NCBI GenBank assembly: GCA_947489445.1
Contig: CANLDN010000010.1
Span: 62,001 to 126,000, forward strand
Length of the DNA: 64,000 nt
Direction: 5' to 3'
Source of the DNA: an uncultured Paracoccaceae bacterium
Lineage (GTDB): Bacteria; Pseudomonadota; Alphaproteobacteria; Rhodobacterales; Rhodobacteraceae
A model generated the notes under the pieces. That model was not told the DNA's origin and did not search any database. It saw only the letters and a program-made list of their open reading frames with translations. Positions 25,191-32,791 of the stretch are shown here, piece by piece. The position numbers and the translations under genes were made by a program. Position 1 is the first letter of the stretch. Each line of letters starts with the position of its first letter.

Positions 25191-25822
25191 GAACGGCGGG
25201 TTCGAAAGTTCATCATATTGAGCACATTTTTTGCCTTTGCCATGCGGCGCGACAGGCCCGGTGCCGCTGACGGGACATGCAGGCCAAGCGTATTATAAAG
25301 CGACCACAGATGGGCGGCGTTATCCGGATTTAGATGCGGCGGCAGCGCAAGCGGTACGCCCCCGTCGGGTTGCAGGAACCTTGCCGGGATATTGAAGGGG
25401 AGTGATCCGCGTGGGCGTGCCATCGCCTTTTGATTGATCCGTGCCAGTGTCCGGTGATGAATGTCACGCTGTCCAAGCTGCAGTTTGTGCGCCCGGTAAT
25501 ATCCCTTGTCCCAATTCAACAGGGCAAGATCGAAGATATCGTCAGGGCCGGGGCGGGGCGACAGTGCTTTGGGATTATCGAGGTGATACCCCGGGTCGCT
25601 CCGATAGAACGCATGCACTGCGACGGCAAAGTCACATTCCGTTTGGCTGAGCATCCAAAAGATCAGTTGGTTATGGGTCTGTCCGCGGGTCCGCCGAATG
25701 GTGTCCAGCCACAGATCCTGAGGAGCCGTTTTCAGGACACGCCGCAACGCAGCCTCTGCCGTGCTTTGCCGCGCATCACTGTCGGCTTTGGGTTTCGGGT
25801 TGGCGTTTCGGCGGGTCATCAT
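25187..25822 (-). CDS. Conserved-looking hypothetical protein (possible DUF4274-like)
   Basis: 211 residues, not confidently assigned. The middle part FWMLSQTECDFAVAVHAFYRSDPGYHL resembles DUF4274-type sequences (isoleucine/Trp before 'CD-A-A-AFY'). The N-terminus is charged and the C-terminus basic (RRMAKAKNVLNMMNFRTRRS), with no signal peptide or TM segment, so it should be cytoplasmic. Two adjacent ATGs (25822, 25819) are possible, with a weak ribosome binding site. No functional context is given by its neighbours: an EamA transporter converges on it and a small ORF diverges. Confidence 0.6.
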   Translation of the reverse strand: MMTRRNANPKPKADSDARQSTAEAALRRVLKTAPQDLWLDTIRRTRGQTHNQLIFWMLSQTECDFAVAVHAFYRSDPGYHLDNPKALSPRPGPDDIFDLALLNWDKGYYRAHKLQLGQRDIHHRTLARINQKAMARPRGSLPFNIPARFLQPDGGVPLALPPHLNPDNAAHLWSLYNTLGLHVPSAAPGLSRRMAKAKNVLNMMNFRTRRS

Positions 25823-26027
25823 CTCGTTTACTGGCTATGGCACATTGGATCGCAAAAAATACTGTCTGAACTTGGACGCGATTCTGGCAAACCGCAGGCA
25901 TTTTCAGGTTAATGAAATTTTACCTGCATTTTTCAAATTATTGATACGCGGGTCTTGTTTTTTGCATGGATACTTAGCCGAATCCCTTTGACCTGTGTTA
26001 TATAGGCGACGCAGATCGGAGGACGAA

Positions 26028-26213
26028 ATGACCAAACATGTTCTGGACAGACCGAAGATAATGTCAAACGCACTGCTGCGTCATGCTGTCGCAATACAAA
26101 GGAAGGCGTTGCCGCGCACAGCCAGCCTTGCCTTGCAACGTCGACGTCGAAAGGTGGCCGTAGTTGGACGCGCGCGGCAGTATTTGCGTATCGACAGGCA
26201 CGTAAGCGATTGA
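26028..26213 (+). CDS. Small basic protein of unknown function (61 residues)
   Basis: A good ribosome binding site GGAGGA lies 6 bases before the ATG. The product (starting MTKHVLDRPKIMSNALLR) is strongly basic in its C-terminal half (QRRRRKVAVVGRARQYLR) and has no signal peptide. It may bind nucleic acid or membrane, but nothing was recognised. An AT-rich hairpin CAGTTTT/AAAACTG at 26323-26341 may end its transcript. Coding status rests on the ribosome binding site and frame only. Confidence 0.45.
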   Translation: MTKHVLDRPKIMSNALLRHAVAIQRKALPRTASLALQRRRRKVAVVGRARQYLRIDRHVSD

Positions 26214-26542
26214 AAACGCTTAATTGAAATTGTTGGATTTTAGGGGTCGCGGGCCTTGCAAATAGAGCGGTTGCTGGATTTGCATCGCGGTCTCGGCCGC
26301 AGTCTTTTCGGTTTATTTGAAACAGTTTTTTTATAAAACTGACGCTAAGTCAACGTTTGGTCATATTCTCGGCCGGTTTTGGGTGCGTAGATGATAGAGA
26401 ACAACAGTAAGCACATTTTAGATGTGTGAACTGGCATGCGATTTGGCGGTCATGGTGTCCTGCCACGGATCATCAGCTTCGCCAAGATATACGCGCCTGC
26501 AAAGAACTTGTTAACGATCGATACTGTTAGTTAGGAAAACTG
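26214..26542. other. 329-bp intergenic region
   Basis: AT-rich by comparison with its surroundings. It holds a weak hairpin CAGTTTT-TTTAT-AAAACTG at 26323-26341 and, at its end, AGGAAA before the start of the following gene. No ORF with a plausible start, tRNA or known RNA structure was recognised. It presumably carries the promoter of the gene at 26543. Confidence 0.5.
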
Positions 26543-28342
26543 ATGAAAGCAAAAAACCTCTCCATAGCCATGAAATTAGCTTATCAAACCTCGTGTTTGG
26601 CCTTGCTTTTGGCGACCTCTGCCTATGCAGAAGAAGTGAGCCTGGTGTCAGCTGATGGGCTGATGCGTATTGAGGGCGATTTGGTCGAATTTACGGGAAC
26701 CCAATATGTCGTCGCGACGCCGGACCTTGGCGAATTGCGCGTCTCCGCTGCGATGGTCAGTTGTAGCGGTCCGGGCTGTCCAAGTCTTGTTGTTGAGCCG
26801 GGCGAAGAGGTCACGTTGACCTCGACTGTCGGCGATATGACAATGACTGGTGTGTTGCTGGATTTTTCAGATGGCAACTACAGGATACAAACCGATATTG
26901 CCGTGCTGACGGCCCCGGCTGACACCGTCACATGTTCGGGCGCCGGATGCCCATCGCTTGAGGTTTTGGCAAGCAGCACACCAGAGGTGGAAGAGCCCGC
27001 AGAAGAAGCCGCGCCCGTGCGCATGGAGGCGGATCTGGTGATGGTCGGCTCTGACAATGTCGGTGAAGACCTGATGCCATTGGTGATGGAACCGTTCGCG
27101 GAAATGCTGAATGCGACCGTATCTGATCCGATCGAATTTCCCGACGATATCGCCCAGTATGTATTCACGCCCATCGGCGGTGGTGACCCGTTCGTGATGG
27201 AAGTTGAATCCAACGACTCCGAAATCGGATTTGATCGCTTGGTCGAAGGCACCGCAGATATTGCGATGGCATCCGGGGGGCCGACGCGGTCCCAGATAAA
27301 TGCGCTGGCTGCGCAAGGGCGTGGCAATCTGCTGGATGTATCACAAGAATACATCATTGGCGTCGATTCTGTGCTGATGACGGTACATAATACTAACCCG
27401 GTCGATGCGCTGTCGCGTCAGCAATTGATCAGCATCTATACGGATCAGACCACCAACTGGTCGCAGGTTGGCGGCCCCAATCTGACAATCATGCCCGGTG
27501 CCCGTGATGGTGGTTCAGCACGTCGGAACTTTGAAAACTGGGCCTTTGGTCAAGAGCGTGACTTGTCGCCCGGAACAACCGAATTGGACCGTGGCCGCGA
27601 CATGCGCAACTTCGTTCAGGACAACCCGGGTGCTGTTGGCTATTCGATCAGTGACAATATCGGGGATACCAAGGCGGTTGACCTGATCCTTGATTGTGGT
27701 GTCGTGACCGAAGCAACACCGTTCAAAAGTAAGGCGGAAGAATATCTGCTGGGTCGTCGTATTCGTCTGTACATCGATAACCAGAACCCCAAGCCTGAAG
27801 TACGCCAGCTGGTGAACTTCATGATTTCGCCGGAAGCTGACGAATATGTGGCTGAGTCAGGCTACTTCAGTCTGGGTATTGTCGAAGACGAGGGCGCATT
27901 GGCCCGTCTGACAGATGCTGCATTGATTGGTCAGCCACGTTCAATCGGTCGTGCTGCACAGAATGAAATCGCAACCCAGCTACGTGGTGCCGATCGCTTG
28001 TCGCTCACATTCCGTTTCCCAACGGATGAGTTCGCTCTGGACAGTAAGGCGCTGCGCGATATGGATCGTCTGGTGGACTATATGAACCGTCCGGAAAATG
28101 CTGGACGTGAGCTTATCTTTGTGGGCTTTGCCGACTCGGTAGGACAATATGTCTATAACACACAGTTGTCGCGTAACCGTGCAGAGCAGGTTTTGCAGCG
28201 CGTGCGCAACCATCCAAATGCTGGCGCTGTGCGTGGTATGAACATGTCGACCGTTGGCCTTAGCGAAGCGGCCCCGGTCAGCTGCAATGACAACGCTTAT
28301 GGTCGTTCGCGGAACCGTCGCGTTGAAGTTTGGGTGCGCTAA
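26543..28342 (+). CDS. Periplasmic PstS-like binding protein fused to an OmpA domain
   Basis: 599 residues. After a signal peptide (cleavage near AYA-EEV, residue 29) come two tandem repeats of about 52 residues (31-82 and 89-139), each ending CSGxGCPSL, so each carries two Cys. A PstS-type solute-binding domain covers about 160-450 (VGSDNVGEDLMPLVMEPF, TVHNTNPVDALSRQQLISIYT, MPGARDGGSARRNFENWAFG). A C-terminal OmpA peptidoglycan-binding domain covers about 480-599 (FVGFADSVGQYVYNTQLSRNRA, NRRVEVWVR). No pst transport genes are nearby. The protein is more likely a cell-wall-tethered phosphate (or other anion) binder than a transporter component. A strong terminator follows. Confidence 0.85.
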   Translation: MKAKNLSIAMKLAYQTSCLALLLATSAYAEEVSLVSADGLMRIEGDLVEFTGTQYVVATPDLGELRVSAAMVSCSGPGCPSLVVEPGEEVTLTSTVGDMTMTGVLLDFSDGNYRIQTDIAVLTAPADTVTCSGAGCPSLEVLASSTPEVEEPAEEAAPVRMEADLVMVGSDNVGEDLMPLVMEPFAEMLNATVSDPIEFPDDIAQYVFTPIGGGDPFVMEVESNDSEIGFDRLVEGTADIAMASGGPTRSQINALAAQGRGNLLDVSQEYIIGVDSVLMTVHNTNPVDALSRQQLISIYTDQTTNWSQVGGPNLTIMPGARDGGSARRNFENWAFGQERDLSPGTTELDRGRDMRNFVQDNPGAVGYSISDNIGDTKAVDLILDCGVVTEATPFKSKAEEYLLGRRIRLYIDNQNPKPEVRQLVNFMISPEADEYVAESGYFSLGIVEDEGALARLTDAALIGQPRSIGRAAQNEIATQLRGADRLSLTFRFPTDEFALDSKALRDMDRLVDYMNRPENAGRELIFVGFADSVGQYVYNTQLSRNRAEQVLQRVRNHPNAGAVRGMNMSTVGLSEAAPVSCNDNAYGRSRNRRVEVWVR

Positions 28343-28363
28343 GCGCAACCAATACAACAATAG

Positions 28364-28397
28364 AAAAAAGGGGCGGTTCTCACCGCCCCTTTTTTTT
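28364..28397. terminator. Bidirectional intrinsic terminator
   Basis: The stem GGGGCGG (28370-28376) / CCGCCCC (28383-28389) with loop TTCTCA is flanked by AAAAAA on the left and eight T on the right, so it works for both the binding protein-OmpA gene and the convergent ilvE gene. Confidence 0.93.
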
Positions 28398-28411
28398 GGT
28401 TTTGGCTGTGC

Positions 28412-29281
28412 TTAGCTGCGCACCAGCTTTTCATACTCTTCCGCGATATCCCGCGTCATTGCGCCGACTTCAAAGTTGTAGTCGCCGATCTGCCCCACGG
28501 GCGTGACCTCTGCGGCGGTACCCGTCAGCCAGCACTGCTCAAATCCTTCGACTTCTTCGGGCATGATCACCCGTTCGTGGACCTTGACCTGATGTTTCTC
28601 CAGCATCCCGATCACCGTTTGCCGGGTCAGCCCGTTCAGGAAGGCATCGGGCGTGGGTGTGTGGACCTCTCCATCTTTGACGAAGAAGATGTTGGCGCCC
28701 GTCGCCTCAGCCACATAGCCGCGGTAGTCGAACATCATCGCGTCAGAGCAGCCTTTGGCCTCTGCCGCGTGTTTGGACATGGTTGCGATCATGTAGAGGC
28801 CAGCGGCCTTGGCCTGCGAGGGGGCCGTTTCGGGGCTGGGGCGTTTCCATTTCGCGATGTCGAGCTTGGCGCCCTTGTATTTCGCATCGCCGTAGTAGCT
28901 GCCCCATTCCCAGACGGCGACGGCCAGATGGACGGGGTTGCGTGCGGCCGCGACGCCCATGTCCTCGCCGGAACCGCGCCATGCAACGGCACGCACATAG
29001 GCATCTTCCAGACCATTGGCCTCAAGCGCTGCGATCTTGGCGGCCTCGATTTCGTCGACCGTGTAGGGGATTTCAAAATCGATCAGGCGACCTGATTGGA
29101 TCAAACGTTCGGAATGTTCGCGCGATTTGAAGATTTTGCCATTATAGCACCGCTCACCCTCGAAAACCGAGGAAGCATAGTGCATCGCATGGGTCAGAAT
29201 GTGCACATTGGCGGAACGCCAGTCGACAAGTGCGCCGTCCATCCAGATTTTGCCGTCCCTGTCGTCATATGCTCCAGCCAT
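28412..29281 (-). CDS. ilvE: Branched-chain amino acid aminotransferase IlvE
   Basis: A PLP enzyme of class IV that transfers the amino group between glutamate and branched-chain 2-oxo acids. 289 residues from ATG 29281, which follows GGAGG by 5 bases; an in-frame start 12 bases upstream is less likely. Motifs seen: HVLTHAMHYASSVFEGERCYNG near residue 30, SQAKAAGLYM with the probable PLP lysine, EATGANIFFVKDGEVHTP, and the C-terminal EVTPVGQIGDYNF. It is divergent from the petP-like gene. Confidence 0.93.
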   Translation of the reverse strand: MAGAYDDRDGKIWMDGALVDWRSANVHILTHAMHYASSVFEGERCYNGKIFKSREHSERLIQSGRLIDFEIPYTVDEIEAAKIAALEANGLEDAYVRAVAWRGSGEDMGVAAARNPVHLAVAVWEWGSYYGDAKYKGAKLDIAKWKRPSPETAPSQAKAAGLYMIATMSKHAAEAKGCSDAMMFDYRGYVAEATGANIFFVKDGEVHTPTPDAFLNGLTRQTVIGMLEKHQVKVHERVIMPEEVEGFEQCWLTGTAAEVTPVGQIGDYNFEVGAMTRDIAEEYEKLVRS

Positions 29282-29427
29282 GTTAGCCTCCACTTGATTT
29301 GCAATAATTACGCTGATAGGTCCGTTTCGGACATAATATTGCGCAGTTTCTTCATTTCGCTAGCAGTTGATTCTTGGAATGTCAACAAAGCTGACGTATT
29401 GTGATCGGGTGTACGAGGGAGGGCCGT

Positions 29428-29934
29428 ATGGCGGAAGGGTTACAACCTCAGATGGGGCAGAGCCTGCTTTTTCTGACGGACGAGCAGTTGCGTAAGGGGA
29501 TTGAGGCGATGTTTTTCGCCTATCGCGGGTTTACGGCCGACCCTGATCGTATCCTAGCACAGAAATCCTATGGCCGCGCGCATCATCGCGCCATCCACTT
29601 CATTCATCGCAGTCCAGGCACGACAGTGAATAACCTGCTGTCCATCCTTGGTGTGACAAAACAATCGCTTAATCGTGTGTTGCGCACCCTGATCGAAGAC
29701 GGTTTGGTAGCCAGCACTGTGGGCAAGAAGGACAAACGCGAACGTCATTTACACTTGACCCCGTTAGGTGCTGCGTTGGAGCGTGAGTTGTCGGATGCCC
29801 AGCGCGACAGGATGCGCGCTGCGTATCGGGCGGCAGGCCCGGCCGCGGTTGCTGGCTTTCGGCAAGTGCTTGAGGCAATGATGGATGATGAGGCGCGCCA
29901 CCATTATGAGGCGATGAAGGATAGACCGGAATGA
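29428..29934 (+). CDS. petP: MarR-family regulator, PetP-like
   Basis: 168 residues with a winged-helix domain: AHHRAIHFIHRSPGTTVNNLLSILGVTKQSLNRVLRTLIEDGLV is the HTH (about residues 50-95) and KRERHLHLTPLGAALERELS the wing and start of the dimerisation helix. ATG 29428 has GGGAGGG upstream. It overlaps the response regulator by 4 bases. This MarR plus OmpR-type response regulator pair without a kinase matches petP/petR first described in Rhodobacter capsulatus, where petR is needed for the cytochrome bc1 complex. The symbol is given from that architecture; the petABC genes are not in the window. Confidence 0.8.
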   Translation: MAEGLQPQMGQSLLFLTDEQLRKGIEAMFFAYRGFTADPDRILAQKSYGRAHHRAIHFIHRSPGTTVNNLLSILGVTKQSLNRVLRTLIEDGLVASTVGKKDKRERHLHLTPLGAALERELSDAQRDRMRAAYRAAGPAAVAGFRQVLEAMMDDEARHHYEAMKDRPE

Positions 29935-30632
29935 ATGCTGACGATGCCCACCTGCTGATTGTTGATGATGATGAGCGTATTCGCGGATTGCTGCAAAAGT
30001 TCCTGATGCGCAGTGGTTTCCTGGTCAGCACGGCCCGTGATGCCGCCCATGCGCGTCGGATCTTGTCAGGGCTGGAATTTGATCTGATCGTGTTGGATGT
30101 GATGATGCCGGGCGAGGATGGCATGGCGCTCTGCCGTGATCTGCGCAAGACGATTACGACCCCGATCATGCTGCTGACCGCCAAGGGTGAGACGGATGAT
30201 CGGATCACCGGGCTGGAGGCTGGGGCAGATGATTATCTGGCCAAGCCGTTTGAGCCGAAAGAGCTGTTGTTGCGGATCAACGCGATTTTGCGCCGTGTGC
30301 CGGCGGCAGAGCCTGCCGTGGTGTTGCCGAAGGTCCTGAACATGGGTCCGGTCCGTTATGATATCGAACGCGGCGAGATGTGGCAGGGGGATTCTTTAGT
30401 CCGTTTGACGGCGACCGAAAGCCAGCTGATGCGCATATTCTCGGGCTGTCCGGGCGAAGCTGTGACCCGTGCCCGGCTGGTTGAGGAGTTGAGCCGGTCA
30501 GGAGGTCAGACGCAGGAACGGGCGGTGGATGTACAAATCACCCGGTTGCGCCGCAAGATCGAAGCTGATCCCAAGCAGCCGCGGTATTTGCAGACGGTAC
30601 GTGGGGCAGGGTACATGCTGGCCCCGGAGTGA
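29931..30632 (+). CDS. petR: OmpR-family response regulator, PetR-like
   Basis: 233 residues. The receiver domain has the acidic pocket DDDE (residues 12-15), phospho-acceptor Asp56 (LIVLDVMMP), Thr in MLLTAKG and Lys in LAKPFEPKE. The C-terminal winged helix (about 140-233) ends RLRRKIEADPKQPRYLQTVRGAGYML, the OmpR-type DNA-binding wing. No sensor kinase gene lies beside it. Translation is coupled to the MarR-type gene by the ATGA overlap. Likely controls respiratory genes, by analogy to PetR. Confidence 0.85.
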   Translation: MNADDAHLLIVDDDERIRGLLQKFLMRSGFLVSTARDAAHARRILSGLEFDLIVLDVMMPGEDGMALCRDLRKTITTPIMLLTAKGETDDRITGLEAGADDYLAKPFEPKELLLRINAILRRVPAAEPAVVLPKVLNMGPVRYDIERGEMWQGDSLVRLTATESQLMRIFSGCPGEAVTRARLVEELSRSGGQTQERAVDVQITRLRRKIEADPKQPRYLQTVRGAGYMLAPE

Positions 30633-30679
30633 TCTGAAGGAGCGCCCGGTCTGTGCATTTTGATTTTGCGCCTCCGGCG

Positions 30680-30702
30680 GGGATATTTTTAGCCAAAAGA
30701 AG
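30680..30702 (+). repeat. Dispersed 23-bp intergenic motif, copy 2
   Basis: Starts GGGATATTTTTAG and ends CCAAAAGAAG; identical to the copy at 19974-19996 except for one base. It lies 13 bases before the start of the HDAC-like gene and is preceded by the GC-rich CCTCCGGCGG, which could give a short stem with a T-run. Confidence 0.7.
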
Positions 30703-30715
30703 ATAAAGGCACCGC

Positions 30716-31639
30716 ATGACAACGGCATTGATTTCGCATGATGATTGTTTGGATCACGTGACACCGCCGGGCCATCCCGAACAGGTGGCGCGTTTGGATG
30801 CCGTTCTAGGTGCATTGTCCGGTATGGATTTGCTACGCGTCAAAGCCCCACTGGCGGCAGAGGATGATCTGTTGCGCGCCCATCCCAAGTCACATGTGGA
30901 CGCCATTCGCGCCGCCGCCCCAACGCAAGGTTGGCGGTCGCTGGACGCGGACACGCATATGTCGGCGGGCACGCTGACCGCAGCCTATCGCGCCGCTGGC
31001 GGTGTTGTGCGCGCAGTCGATATGGTGATGGTGGGTGAGGCCGCAAATGCCTTTGCTGCTGTTCGTCCACCGGGCCACCATGCGGAACGGCAAACGGCGA
31101 TGGGGTTTTGTTTCTTTGGCAATATCGCCATCGGTGCCAAACACGCGCTGGACCATCATGGGCTGGAGCGTGTCGCCATCGTGGATTTCGACGTCCATCA
31201 CGGTAATGGTACGCAGGATTTGGTCGAGGATGATCCGCGTATTTTGTTCTGTTCGACCCATCAGTCGCCATTGTATCCTGGCACCGGGGCCGCGCATGAG
31301 GTGGGTGTGGATAATGTGTTGAATGTACCCCTGCCTGAGGGGACCGGATCAAAGCCGTTTCGCGATGTGATGGAACGGGTCGTGTTGCCGCGCGTTGATG
31401 CGTTTTCTCCTCAACTTCTGCTGATTTCCGCCGGATTTGATGCACATCAGGCTGATCCACTGGCGGGTATGAACCTGACGACCGAGGATTTTGGCTGGGT
31501 GACAGAACGCCTGTGCGATTTGGCCGAAAAACACTGCGCGGGCCGGGTGGTATCGAGCCTTGAAGGTGGCTATGACCTTGAGGCGCTGGGCGCTTCTGCA
31601 GCGGCCCATGTCAAGGTTTTGGAGGAACGCGGACGATGA
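30716..31639 (+). CDS. Histone deacetylase-like amidohydrolase (acetylpolyamine deacetylase family)
   Basis: A zinc hydrolase of the arginase/HDAC fold, 307 residues. Signature motifs: VRPPGHHAERQTAMGFCFFGN (active-site His pair, about residues 118-138), VAIVDFDVHHGNGTQ (zinc-binding Asp and His, about 157-171) and SAGFDAHQADPLAGM (third zinc ligand, about 238-252). Bacterial relatives deacetylate polyamines or other small amides; no histone role is implied. It opens the run HDAC-like / xseB / ispA / dxs and overlaps xseB by 4 bases. Confidence 0.92.
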   Translation: MTTALISHDDCLDHVTPPGHPEQVARLDAVLGALSGMDLLRVKAPLAAEDDLLRAHPKSHVDAIRAAAPTQGWRSLDADTHMSAGTLTAAYRAAGGVVRAVDMVMVGEAANAFAAVRPPGHHAERQTAMGFCFFGNIAIGAKHALDHHGLERVAIVDFDVHHGNGTQDLVEDDPRILFCSTHQSPLYPGTGAAHEVGVDNVLNVPLPEGTGSKPFRDVMERVVLPRVDAFSPQLLLISAGFDAHQADPLAGMNLTTEDFGWVTERLCDLAEKHCAGRVVSSLEGGYDLEALGASAAAHVKVLEERGR

Positions 31640-31869
31640 GCGACGTGAATGAGATGAGCTTTGAAGATGCGATCAAGGAACTGGAAACGGTCGTTGGTCA
31701 GTTGGAGCGTGGCGATGTTGCGCTGGATGAAAGTATCGCGTTGTACGAGCGGGGGGCGGCGTTGAAGGCCCGCTGCGAGGCCAAACTGAAAGAGGCGGAA
31801 GAGAAGGTGGCGAAGATTACGCTTGGTGAGGGCGGGCAGCCGACGGGGACTGCGCCGCTGGATGGTTGA
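31636..31869 (+). CDS. xseB: Exodeoxyribonuclease VII small subunit XseB
   Basis: 77 residues: MSFEDAIKELETVVGQLERGDVALDESIALYERGAALKARCEAKLKEAEEKV is the complete XseB two-helix signature. It forms the multimeric exonuclease VII with XseA (not in the window). The ATG overlaps the HDAC-like stop (ATGA), and the ispA start lies within its 3' end. Confidence 0.95.
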   Translation: MSDVNEMSFEDAIKELETVVGQLERGDVALDESIALYERGAALKARCEAKLKEAEEKVAKITLGEGGQPTGTAPLDG

Positions 31870-32779
31870 ACCGCTCAGGCAGTTCATTGTGAAGGACCTT
31901 TCCGAGATGGATCGCAAGCCTTTGAAAGCGGCGCTCGCGCAGGCCGCTGAGATAACGGACGGCCGTGTCCTGATGGCGTTGGCTGACCTGTCTGGCCCGA
32001 TCCCTGATGCCATGAAGTACGCGGTGTCCGGAGGGAAGGCGTTGCGTGCCTTTCTTGTGCTTGAAACGTCGCGCTTGCATGGTTTTGCGGCATCGAAAGC
32101 CGGAGCCGCCGCTGCTGCGATTGAATGTTTACACGCCTATTCGCTGGTCCATGATGATCTGCCCTGCATGGATGACGATAATTTGCGGCGCGGTCAGCCG
32201 ACGGTGCATGTGAAGTGGGATGAAGCAACAGCCGTATTGGTTGGCGATGCTTTGCATTCGCTTGCTTTTGCTTTGATTGCGCAGACGGATTGCCCGATTG
32301 AGCCACGTTTGACCCTGACGACATCGTTGGCGCATGCGGCTGGTGTGCGTGGCATGGTTGGCGGTCAGGCTGCTGATATTGCGGCAGAAACGGCTGAGGC
32401 GCCTTTGACCCTGGATCAGATCATTGCGCTGCAGGCCGGCAAGACCGGGGCCTTGATCGGCTGGTCGGCAATGGCAGGGCCACGCATGGCAAGCGCTGAA
32501 ATCGGCCCCCTTTCCATCTATGGGGAATGCTTGGGCCTCGCCTTTCAAATTGCCGATGACATCCTTGACGTGGAAGGCGATGCATCCGCTGTCGGCAAGG
32601 CGGTGGGCAAGGATGCTGCCGCAGGCAAGGCGACATTTGTGTCTCTTCTTGGCTTGGATGGGGCGAAAAGCCGCGCGACAGAACTGGTACAAGAAGCATG
32701 TGATGCGCTATCTCCTTACGGCGATGATGCGGAAACGTTAAAAGAAGCCGCCCGTTTTGTGATTTCGCGGACACACTAG
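31862..32779 (+). CDS. ispA: Farnesyl/geranyl diphosphate synthase IspA
   Basis: A trans-prenyltransferase that condenses IPP and DMAPP into farnesyl diphosphate. The first Asp-rich motif LVHDDLPCMDDDNLRRGQPT has the DDxxxxD spacing of this group, and the second is FQIADDILDVEGD. GGKALRAFL near the N-terminus binds IPP. 305 residues from ATG 31862, 8 bases inside xseB. A later ATG at 31907 is also possible, since the N-terminal 15 residues are not obviously conserved. Confidence 0.94.
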   Translation: MVEPLRQFIVKDLSEMDRKPLKAALAQAAEITDGRVLMALADLSGPIPDAMKYAVSGGKALRAFLVLETSRLHGFAASKAGAAAAAIECLHAYSLVHDDLPCMDDDNLRRGQPTVHVKWDEATAVLVGDALHSLAFALIAQTDCPIEPRLTLTTSLAHAAGVRGMVGGQAADIAAETAEAPLTLDQIIALQAGKTGALIGWSAMAGPRMASAEIGPLSIYGECLGLAFQIADDILDVEGDASAVGKAVGKDAAAGKATFVSLLGLDGAKSRATELVQEACDALSPYGDDAETLKEAARFVISRTH

Positions 32780-32791
32780 AAAGGGTCACTG

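Noticed and set aside
26543..28342. Ordinary PstS of a phosphate ABC transporter
   Set aside because: No pstC, pstA or pstB nearby, and the chain continues into an OmpA domain and carries N-terminal Cys repeats, unlike transporter PstS.
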